A stretch of 22,702 nucleotides of DNA from Thermoactinomyces sp. DSM 45891. GTDB lineage: Bacteria; Bacillota; Bacilli; Thermoactinomycetales; Thermoactinomycetaceae. A program made the translations under genes and the position numbers. The stretch is taken from assembly GCF_900119485.1 (NCBI RefSeq), contig NZ_FPJZ01000023.1:1-22702 (forward strand), given 5' to 3'. The notes beneath the pieces were generated by a model, which was not told the DNA's origin, searched no databases, and saw only the letters and a program-made list of their open reading frames with translations. Shown here piece by piece: positions 7,141 to 14,200 of this stretch. Positions within the stretch are counted from its first letter, which is position 1. Each line of letters opens with the position of its first letter.

Positions 7141-7290
7141 CTAGTTATTCGTTTTAAAAGCCTGTTCAATTTTCTTCTGTTCATCAGCTTCTAGTGGTTC
7201 AAATTCACCGACCATCATCATATTATTCGGGGAATGCATTTGGTAGATTTCTTTATCGAATTCTTCCATTTTGTTAGCAGAATGTTTCAT
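7141..7290 (-). CDS. 49-residue small peptide, candidate RiPP precursor
   Basis: The peptide starts MKHSANKMEEFDKEIYQMHS (1-20), continues PNNMMMVGEFEPLEADEQKK (21-40) and ends IEQAFKTNN. It is acidic in its first and third quarters with a Met/Asn-rich centre (SPNNMMMVGEF, 20-30). It has no signal peptide and no Cys, Thr or Trp, so lanthionine or thiazole chemistry is unlikely; Asn, Pro, Met, Phe and Glu are the available targets for oxygenases. It is preceded by AGGAGGTGAT, fully complementary to the 16S anti-Shine-Dalgarno, indicating strong translation. It sits between three oxygenase/SAM genes in one operon. I know no named family for it, so the precursor role rests on size, ribosome binding site and context. 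It could instead be a small structural or regulatory protein. Confidence 0.65.
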   Translation of the reverse strand: MKHSANKMEEFDKEIYQMHSPNNMMMVGEFEPLEADEQKKIEQAFKTNN

Positions 7291-7294
7291 ACGT

Positions 7295-7304
7295 ATCACC
7301 TCCT
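7295..7304 (-). promoter_or_regulatory. Very strong Shine-Dalgarno of the small peptide gene
   Basis: AGGAGGTGAT, with 4 nt between its end and the ATG (8 nt from the AGGAGG core), is stronger than any other ribosome binding site in this operon. It fits a gene product needed in excess over its modifying enzymes. Confidence 0.85.
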
Positions 7305-7383
7305 ATTAAATGAACTTTATTATCCCAGCCCTTAACTCTAAGTACTATTATCTAAATCGGATAGACTGGATGGAAATTGCGTG

Positions 7384-7998
7384 TCACAACTCGCTCAGAG
7401 CAAGAAAACTAAAGTTGACTGTATATCTCTCTCCATCCAAAACTTTAGATACGTCGTGAAATGATGTCTTACTAAAAGATAACCCAACTGCAGTGTTGTG
7501 AATCGGCTCTATAGTTGTCACCAAATCTTCACTTTTATCAGAACTATATATACCAAGGAGCCCTCCATTATGATGATTCCATACCCTATTGATGTAAACA
7601 ATTATCCTATGAGTAAAACCATATTTATAATTAGAAGGTGTTTCTAAATAGTCATTATGAATCCCAGTTTCTTGTCCTGGAAGGAGCCTGTGTGCCGTCG
7701 CAAAGAAATCCTTTTTTAACTTCACACCAAAATACTCTTCTGCATTTTCTAGAATGATTTTTCTGTTCTCATTGTCCAAAATGGGGATCAACTCATCTGA
7801 CAAAATCTTCTCTGTTAATGGAAACATAGTTTGCTCATAGAAGTCACCTTTAGTACCCACAAAATATGGGTTGTTTTCTAAAAAATCTATTAGCATATTT
7901 GAAGTCTTTTGATTGAAAAATTCATTGCAACGAAAAAAAGGATATGGGTATAGATATTTCCTTACTTCGTTAAATTCAATAAATTGTGCACTACTCAT
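7384..7998 (-). CDS. 2-oxoglutarate/Fe(II) oxygenase, prolyl-4-hydroxylase-like
   Basis: This is the first gene of the peptide operon (204 residues). The jelly-roll metal motif is clear: H114-N-D116 (TGIHNDYLET), a following FTHRIIVYINRVW strand, GGLLGIYSS (145-153), distal H181 (TSFHDVS) and R191 (GERYTVNFSF) for 2-oxoglutarate. This fits the 2OG-Fe(II)_Oxy / P4H superfamily, with typical length and no signal peptide. The enzyme couples oxidative decarboxylation of 2-oxoglutarate to hydroxylation (or a related oxidation) of a substrate. It is unlike the two DUF6445-like copies in sequence, so the operon has two oxygenase types. The ATG follows AAAGGA by about 11 nt; the promoter lies about 60 nt upstream. 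Confidence 0.8.
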   Translation of the reverse strand: MSSAQFIEFNEVRKYLYPYPFFRCNEFFNQKTSNMLIDFLENNPYFVGTKGDFYEQTMFPLTEKILSDELIPILDNENRKIILENAEEYFGVKLKKDFFATAHRLLPGQETGIHNDYLETPSNYKYGFTHRIIVYINRVWNHHNGGLLGIYSSDKSEDLVTTIEPIHNTAVGLSFSKTSFHDVSKVLDGERYTVNFSFLALSEL

Positions 7999-8058
7999 GA
8001 TTTACCAGATCCTTTCTTTGTTGATCACTATAGTAATTCCTGTTCTATTTATTTGATA

Positions 8059-8086
8059 ATTATACATCATACAAATAGTAATTCAA
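8059..8086 (-). promoter_or_regulatory. Sigma-A type promoter of the peptide operon
   Basis: On the minus strand TTGAAT (8081-8086) and a perfect TATAAT (8059-8064) are 16 nt apart. Transcription would begin near 8052, about 53 nt before the first start codon at 7998. The surrounding sequence is AT-rich, and I see no clear operator. Confidence 0.7.
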
Positions 8087-8260
8087 TATTTAATTCATAA
8101 AATATATTTAATTCTATAAATACCATGTTCAAAAACTGAGATTCTTCTCTTTTTGAGAGAAAATTCAGGACCTCTTTTATCGAGGTGTATCTATTTTGTA
8201 TCAAAAATATGAAATATAGTCTCTTGTAGTCAATGTTATCCAACCTTTTTACTGTGTTGG

Positions 8261-8317
8261 AAAAAATAAAAAAGGGCTGAGTACATTTCACTTTATTATC
8301 TGTGAACTCAGCCCTTT
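8261..8317 (-). terminator. Rho-independent terminator after the toxin/immunity genes
   Basis: A perfect 12-bp stem (AAAGGGCTGAGT / ACTCAGCCCTTT, outer arms 8306-8317 and 8271-8282) is followed on the minus strand by a long T-rich run (TTTTTTATTTTTT). An inner TTCAC/GTGAA pair extends the hairpin. It isolates the T7SS effector genes from the peptide operon promoter just downstream. Confidence 0.9.
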
Positions 8318-8507
8318 ACATAATGTGAAGGAATATCCTATAAAGATTCTACTTCCCTTTTTAATCTGAATGAGAGCTTTTAATTTCGATACGGCTTGCA
8401 TCGGGCCAAACTCTCTTTTTATAGACCTAAGATTAGTACTCATACGCTTGACGATTTCGTAACGACTTGATTTGGCTCATCCTTGAGTGTAAAGCACGCA
8501 ATTTATC
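8318..8507. other. Intergenic stretch without a convincing gene
   Basis: The minus strand has one 50-codon frame beginning MSTNLRSIKREFGPMQAVSK, but it lacks a ribosome binding site and runs into the terminator loop. I see no RNA gene or promoter here. It may be the decayed end of a former gene. Confidence 0.4.
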
Positions 8508-9152
8508 TTATAGGTAGCTATATAGATAAGTGTCTAAATCCTGCGCTGTCAGTTCCTCTGTAATTCCTTCACTCTGTAAGAGCTTTGGTAATTTTGTTTG
8601 GAATAGATGCAACAAGAAAGTATCGCTATATGCCACAGATAATCCCCATGGATAATCCTGAAATGGGAGACAACGAACTACCTTTCCTTTTACTACTAGT
8701 GATATTGTGCACTTATCCTCTGCTGTTTGCTCTAAATGCATGCATGTATTAGTAGGAGGTTCATTGAAGCAAAATTTACTTCTTGGGATACCTGCTAGTT
8801 GGAACGCTTGATATATTGGATCTGGATCTGCAACAGTTGGGTCTATATAGATCATATGTTTCCTATTAAAATCAAGAACGATTGTATCCTTATAATGAAT
8901 AAATAAACTACGCAGGAAATAATAGACCGTGGCCTCATTCTCAGTTGAGAACTGTTTTTTTTCTTGAAAATAAGGGGTATTAGTTCGTTCTATTACCATA
9001 TATCCATAGACCCATCTTTCCCCTACCTTTTTTATCTCATCATAACCATCGTAAGGAGTTTTTGTGATTTTTCTTAAATTCTGGTTGGCAACAGTTACCG
9101 CATATCCAACTTTGTTCAACAGCGCTCCAGCTTGCTCTAATGTTAAGTTCAT
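8508..9152 (-). CDS. Probable immunity protein for the TNT toxin
   Basis: This 214-residue protein is probably cytosolic (no signal peptide or membrane segment) and starts 23 nt after the toxin stop on the same strand. It opens with a helix (LTLEQAGALLNKVGYAVTVA), then has alternating beta-type sequence with many aromatic residues (RWVYGYMVIER) and acidic patches, giving an acidic, single-domain look common in immunity proteins. I do not recognise a named family, so the call rests on position: in polymorphic-toxin loci the gene directly after the toxin is normally its antidote, as IFT is for M. tuberculosis TNT. It would bind and block the NAD+ glycohydrolase domain. The spacing to the ribosome binding site (AAAGGA, about 12 nt) is long. 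A strong terminator follows. Confidence 0.6.
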   Translation of the reverse strand: MNLTLEQAGALLNKVGYAVTVANQNLRKITKTPYDGYDEIKKVGERWVYGYMVIERTNTPYFQEKKQFSTENEATVYYFLRSLFIHYKDTIVLDFNRKHMIYIDPTVADPDPIYQAFQLAGIPRSKFCFNEPPTNTCMHLEQTAEDKCTISLVVKGKVVRCLPFQDYPWGLSVAYSDTFLLHLFQTKLPKLLQSEGITEELTAQDLDTYLYSYL

Positions 9153-9175
9153 TTATAGAATCATTCCTTTCAAAT

Positions 9176-10639
9176 CTAGTCCTTTACAAGGTACTCGTGA
9201 TCCAGCAAGTCTTGCACCGTTGGACTGGTAATTTTCGCACCATTCCTCCCAGTGATGGTTACATTTTGCGTGAAAAACTGAGTTCCTCCCCCTGGTTGAT
9301 CGAAATACGGTGCAATCTCTCCACCCTCTACAGCGAATGGTTTATTAACCCGATATTTGTAATGATTTGCATGCTTACTATGCACCGCTAAAGCACGTTG
9401 TTCATACGGTGTTCCTGCTGGAGATAGGAAATATCCACCTTTCGGCTCTCCATATCGGTCAAGTATCGCTCCGACTTCAAGATCCTTCATACCACGTGTT
9501 CCCTCTTGAAACCCATCATCTTTTGGCCAGTTGATTGCTCCTGTTTCTTGGTCATAGTAATCGGGGTTATCAAAAGTCTTTTTGTGTTCGAGATAATCTT
9601 TTTCGCTTGGAGGATAATCCCATCGATCAATCTTAACCTTATCGTCGGGACTAATAAGGGATATAGCAGACGCATCAGCCCTCGAACCATTTCCCTCAAA
9701 CTGATGAAAATCCCCTCTGATCTCTGTCTGTCCAAAGTCGATTTTACCCGCGTTCGGGTCTACTCCAGCTAGCTTCAGAGTAGGGAAGTTACGTTGGAAC
9801 ATCTCGTTCATTTTCGCGGATGCTTTATTAAACTCCTCTGTCGCTTTATTGGCGGCATTCGCAACAGCGGGTGATGGTTCACCAAATACACTCGTCATCA
9901 CTTTATCCCAACCTGCTTTGAAGGCTGGTTCTGCTTTGGTGATACCAAGGAACATCCCTGCACCGAATACTCCTGCTAACGCAACACTTTTCCAGTTAAT
10001 CTTGCCTGTCTTACCCCAGTCAAATAAGCCTTGCTCGGTTCCAGCTCCTGCACCAGCTCCAAACATACCGGGTAGGTACTTCCCTAGAATGCCGCCTTTT
10101 ATAAAAAGACCTGTTCCTTTCGTGACTCCAGCGGCCACTCCTAATCCCGGGATGGCACATAGACCTCCTAGGAATACGCTTTTCGCAAGGTCTTTTCCAC
10201 TCTCTCCTGTAAGTAAACCCGTGATCCCACCAAAGGCAGAACCTACTAGGACTGCGATCCCCACTCCTTGAAAGCCGGGAATAAACAAACAAGCAACTCC
10301 AGCTATGACGAGTGCCACCGCAGAGATAACTTCCCAATTCTTCACAATCCAGTCCCATGCACCGACTACTATATCCTTCAACGGTGCTAATACATCTCCA
10401 AGCCAGTCCACAAAATCGGAAGCAGTTTCCACGATTCCTTCGCCGAATTCGACGATACTATCCCAAGCAGATTCCCAAAACCCTTTTTCCTGAGTCGAGT
10501 CTTTAGCCATCTCTTTATCGAACTGGCTTTCAATCGGAGTCTGATCGATAAAGCCTCCTGCCACAGCGACTCCATTCCCCATGAAGTATAAGGCCATCAT
10601 CATGACCAATAGGATCACGAAATCATTCTTCTTTTTCAC
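9176..10639 (-). CDS. Secreted polymorphic toxin with C-terminal TNT (NAD+ glycohydrolase) domain
   Basis: The 487-residue protein starts at GTG (10637-10639) with AAAGGAG 9 nt upstream. Residues 1-28 look like a Sec signal peptide (MKKK, hydrophobic stretch, AVA before GG). Residues 50-100 are W-rich helices, and 103-235 carry Gly/Ala-rich hydrophobic segments (VISAVALVIAGVACLFIPGF and further) typical of toxin translocation or pre-toxin regions. Residues 368-487 match the tuberculosis necrotizing toxin domain: INWPKDDGFQEGT, LDRYGEPKGGYFLSPAGTPY, EQRAL, a His/Tyr segment NHYKYRV, and EIAPYFDQPGGGTQF; Q448 probably corresponds to the functional Gln of the TNT QPGGG motif. TNT hydrolyses NAD+ and kills the target cell. 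It lies beside WXG100 and EssC genes. It has no WXG/LXG N-terminus, so the export route is uncertain. Confidence 0.85.
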   Translation of the reverse strand: MKKKNDFVILLVMMMALYFMGNGVAVAGGFIDQTPIESQFDKEMAKDSTQEKGFWESAWDSIVEFGEGIVETASDFVDWLGDVLAPLKDIVVGAWDWIVKNWEVISAVALVIAGVACLFIPGFQGVGIAVLVGSAFGGITGLLTGESGKDLAKSVFLGGLCAIPGLGVAAGVTKGTGLFIKGGILGKYLPGMFGAGAGAGTEQGLFDWGKTGKINWKSVALAGVFGAGMFLGITKAEPAFKAGWDKVMTSVFGEPSPAVANAANKATEEFNKASAKMNEMFQRNFPTLKLAGVDPNAGKIDFGQTEIRGDFHQFEGNGSRADASAISLISPDDKVKIDRWDYPPSEKDYLEHKKTFDNPDYYDQETGAINWPKDDGFQEGTRGMKDLEVGAILDRYGEPKGGYFLSPAGTPYEQRALAVHSKHANHYKYRVNKPFAVEGGEIAPYFDQPGGGTQFFTQNVTITGRNGAKITSPTVQDLLDHEYLVKD

Positions 10640-10678
10640 TGATGCAATCTCCTTTGTTGCAATGTTGCCTTAATCGAA

Positions 10679-10720
10679 GAAAAGGAGCAGTGTAGAAAAA
10701 CTACATCTGCCCCTTTTTTT
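10679..10720 (-). terminator. Hairpin between the WXG100 and toxin genes (terminator/attenuator)
   Basis: On the minus strand AAAGGGGCAGATGTAG and CTACACTGCTCCTTTT pair around a short T-rich loop (small bulge), followed by CTTCG. It likely ends most WXG100 transcripts and lets limited readthrough into the toxin gene. Plus-strand reading also ends in a T7 run. Confidence 0.7.
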
Positions 10721-10736
10721 ACAACCTATACCGAAA

Positions 10737-11003
10737 TTACATACCGTCTGTTTGGCGGAATTTCGTAGCGATTTGGTTTAAGGATTGGGAAATACTTTCA
10801 AGTAATGTGGTAAATTGTTTCATGTTATTTTTTGCTTGATCAAACTCTTGAACGAATTTGTTACGAGTCATACCTTCCCATTGACCTTCCATGCTGGAAA
10901 TGCGGTTACTTAGTGTGTTAATAATTTGTTCGCTTTCATCACGTTTTGCTTGGAATTCTTTTGCTGCTGCTTCTACTTGATCTGGAGTAATCTGAATACG
11001 CAT
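10737..11003 (-). CDS. esxA: WXG100 (EsxA/YukE-like) type VII secretion protein
   Basis: This 88-residue protein is of the usual WXG100 size, built as two helices joined by the W-x-G turn (QWEGM, about residues 41-45). The first helix carries VEAAAKEFQAKRDESEQI and the second FVQEFDQAKNNMKQFTTLLE with heptad spacing. Such proteins form dimers, are exported by the EssC motor, and act as chaperone-like partners or structural substrates. It has its own strong promoter and a hairpin on each side of the transcript, so it is expressed apart from the motor operon, as is common for abundant WXG100 proteins. The ATG follows GGGGGA by about 10 nt. The exact esx subtype is not determinable. Confidence 0.92.
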   Translation of the reverse strand: MRIQITPDQVEAAAKEFQAKRDESEQIINTLSNRISSMEGQWEGMTRNKFVQEFDQAKNNMKQFTTLLESISQSLNQIATKFRQTDGM

Positions 11004-11052
11004 AGTAAGAAAAATCCCCCTAAATACTTCTATAATTATTTATTACTATATA

Positions 11053-11081
11053 ATTATACTACATCATGAGACTATTTTCAA
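11053..11081 (-). promoter_or_regulatory. Sigma-A type promoter of the WXG100 gene
   Basis: TTGAAA (11076-11081) and TATAAT (11053-11058) are 17 nt apart on the minus strand, near-consensus. The predicted start is about 43 nt upstream of the ATG. Confidence 0.8.
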
Positions 11082-11176
11082 TATTTATCATGATATAGAA
11101 TAATGTTATTTGAACAAATGAGGCGGATTTGTCTATTTATATAAATTTTATAACATTTTAATAATTATTATGAAAT

Positions 11177-11213
11177 ATATGGAGGGTAGGGCGACGCCGC
11201 CCTACTTCCATAT
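11177..11213 (-). terminator. Terminator overlapping the end of essC
   Basis: ATATGGA...GTAGGGCG pairs with CGCCCTAC...TCCATAT (one bulged base) around a tiny loop, overlapping the last codons of essC. An AT-rich but not purely T tail follows on the minus strand. It separates the motor operon from the WXG100 promoter. Confidence 0.65.
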
Positions 11214-14200
11214 TCTTTGTAGATGCTCCACCCATTTGTCTGGTGTGAACTTGTTTGAAAAGGGTGAAGCTCCTTTGATGCGAGTAAAACGTTTTTTTGC
11301 GTAGTACCCTTCGCCTGCTCGTAAGGTTTTCGGCATATGCGGAGATCTTGCTTCGGTGTATGGAATCTTTAAGAAGCCAAGATCATTTGAATCTAAAGTG
11401 GAGAATAGGAAACCAGTCTCTGCTCCTCTAATCTCAGATAACCAGTCATTACTGCTATACGGGAAGTTAGACGGAACACCTGCGATTGCTGCGTAAAAAT
11501 TCTTACGTCTTCCTTGACTGATAATCTTCATCAGACGATCTTTCAGCGCATAGTCATCTAACTGTTTACTGAAGTAATCCGCATCATCGATCACGAAGAA
11601 AATAGCTGGATGACTCATAGCATCGGATACATTTCGATTCTCTAGTTTCTCTTCTAGCATCTCTAGCATCGATGGAAGCTCGCTTTGATGTGAAATATAT
11701 CCCTTCATATGCGGAATCTCTCGAATAACAGATATGCCTTGATCACTACTGCGTAGGTCCATTGCATACACTTCTAGCTCTTGCGGAGAGTGGTTGGATG
11801 CAAGCGATAAGATCCATGCTTGCAAGAAGGATGTCTTTCCTCCTTCTGTTGGACTCCCCACTACAAAGTAAGGGCCATCGCTTAAACTGATGGAGTATGG
11901 TATTAATTCATCCATCGCTATCGCAACAGGGACGGTAAGCTTGCTAGTGGTTTTAGGCTGTTTTTCCAGTAACTCGTCCAAAGTGAGGACTTCGGGTAGA
12001 GTCTGAATCGGTACAGGACGCATACCCGTCCACGATTGATTCAACTGTTGCATAGCCTGCCTAAGATTCTGAGCTCTTTGTAATTCGTCTTCTCCTTGTA
12101 TCGGAAGAGCCGCCTGGAATTCGAGTGGTGGAATACTCCCTTTTATATAACCACGTCCCTCTGGCATATTCAGTGGTGCCTTTACTCTACCCACAGCAAA
12201 GTAATAGTCCGAAGGGTCAGCCAGTTCGAAGGAGATTCCGAGCGGAAAATTACTTCGTACCCGATCATAGATATCGTTCACTTGGTTCGTCGTTACGATG
12301 AAATGAATCCCGAAACTTCCTCCGGCTCGAAGAAGTTGCTCAAATTCGTTATGTTCTTCTTCAAAATTCTTCTTCAAGATTAGATAGCCATCTAGTACGA
12401 CAACAAGTGCAGGAACTGGCTCAGACAACGAGTCACGATAAGCGGTAAACGTTTTGATTCCTGTAGTAGACATTTGCTTCCGTCGACGAATCATCTCTTG
12501 CTGTAAGAAACGGAAACATCTCTTCATACGATCCGTCTCATCTTCTCGAATGACAGCTCCGACATGAGGCAGATTCATAAAATCACGGAACATATCACCA
12601 AAGTCTAATACATACATCTGCACTTCTTCTGGCGTATGTTGTTGTGCTAAAGAATATAGCAGAGTTTGCACAAAGGAAGTCTTACCTGTTCCCGGCATAC
12701 CATATACAGGTAGATGCCCTTCATGTAATGGAATCGTTAGAATGTCTTGCTGTTGATTGGCTGGGTTATCATAAAATCCTACCACCGGCTCTAACCAGTT
12801 CCCTCGAGAAGGTGATAATTCATCTAAGAAAATCTCTTGTGGTAAAGGAGGTAGCCATGGTCCAGCAAGTGTATCGATATCCATCTCCTTCGCTTGCTCA
12901 CCCAGATACTCCACGATGACTTGTAATTGCTTGACTTCCTGCACTTCTTCCTCATTTACCGAATCATATATCACGGGGATTCTTTTCCCGCTCTTCGAAA
13001 CTTCATTCATCACGGTTGAGGTTGCTTGCGCGGCGCCTGGACGGTACGGAGCCCCACTCCAGGCAAATTGAACAAGCTCTAACAGTTCATTACTTCCTAC
13101 CTGTAGGTACCCTCGCCCCGGTGTCGTGATCCATGCAGCATTTGGAATCTTGAGCATATCTCGACTATCTGCTTCTTCCTGTACACGTAGACAGATACGA
13201 AAACGTGAGTTACTCCAAATCTTATCATCTACTACTCCACTCGGTTTCTGGGTGGCTAAGATGAGATGAACGCCTAACGTTCGTCCTTTGGCCGCAATCG
13301 AGATCAGTTCACTCATGAACTCTGGTTGCTCTTTCTTTAGCTCAGCGAACTCATCCACCACGATTACCAAGTGAGGTAGAGGATTCTGCTCTCGGTGTGC
13401 AGATTTATAATATTCATCAATATGTTGCACATTGCCCGCTTCTTTAAAGATCGTTTCCCGCCTCATCAGTTCAGCACGGAGAGAAACTTTTGCTCTCTCG
13501 ATTAACGAACCGTCTAGGTTGGTAATCGAGCCGACGAGATGAGGCAAGCCTTCAAACGTATTAGACATACCTCCACCTTTATAATCGATGAGCAAGAAGG
13601 AGATGTCATGCGGATGATATCGAATGGCGAGCGACGCTAAGAATGACTGGATCACTTCACTTTTCCCTGATCCCGTCGTTCCTGCAATCAAGCCGTGAGG
13701 GCCATGCCCCATTCGCTCGATTTTATCGTGGATATTTAGTTCAAAGCGCTTACCAACCGAATTAACTCCGACTGGAACAGGTAATGTATTCGGAAAACGA
13801 TTCTCTGCCCAATGACACGCAACATTCATATCAGACAGGTGCTTGGATTGTAGCAGATCCATCATCGTCAACACATCAGGGATTTTCCCCGTTTTACTGG
13901 CACGAAGGCGAACCGGAGCAAGCACACGAGCGATATGCTCTGCCATTTCTACAGATAAATCATCCGTTTGAAAGGAAAGATCCCACATTCCTTCTTCACT
14001 CAGGTAATTCGTTGTTTTCAAATTCCCTATAAAGTTGGATACCTCTAAGAGAGCGTGACATTCTCTGGGTAAGATTTCTTTCCCTTCAGCCAGCAGAAAG
14101 ATGGATGCACCCACATTTTGCGCCTCTTCTAATAAGAGAGGAAGAAGCGTCTCATTTTCTAGCAGATGGGAATTATCGATTACGATGACATACCAAGGAA

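Larger units (their letters stand above)
7071..7344. repeat. 25-nt inverted repeat bracketing the small peptide gene
   Basis: Arms are 7071-7095 and 7320-7344, with 23 of 25 positions complementary; the core AAGGGCTGGGATAA / TTATCCCAGCCCTT is uninterrupted. The arms lie 29 nt before the peptide start and 45 nt after its stop. In the minus-strand transcript they would pair (two U-U mismatches) and loop out the whole peptide reading frame, placing the 3' arm 14 nt above the AGGAGG of oxygenase A. No U-tract follows, so it is not a standard terminator. Confidence 0.85.

Noticed and set aside
8067..8291. 74-codon minus-strand frame upstream of the peptide operon
   Set aside because: Its ATG lies inside the loop of a strong terminator, it has no ribosome binding site, it is AT-driven in composition (Phe/Ile/Leu/Asn), and it covers the operon promoter.
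9849..10271. 140-codon plus-strand frame, Pro/Ala-rich
   Set aside because: Antisense shadow of the Gly/Ala-rich membrane part of the toxin; no ribosome binding site and no domain.
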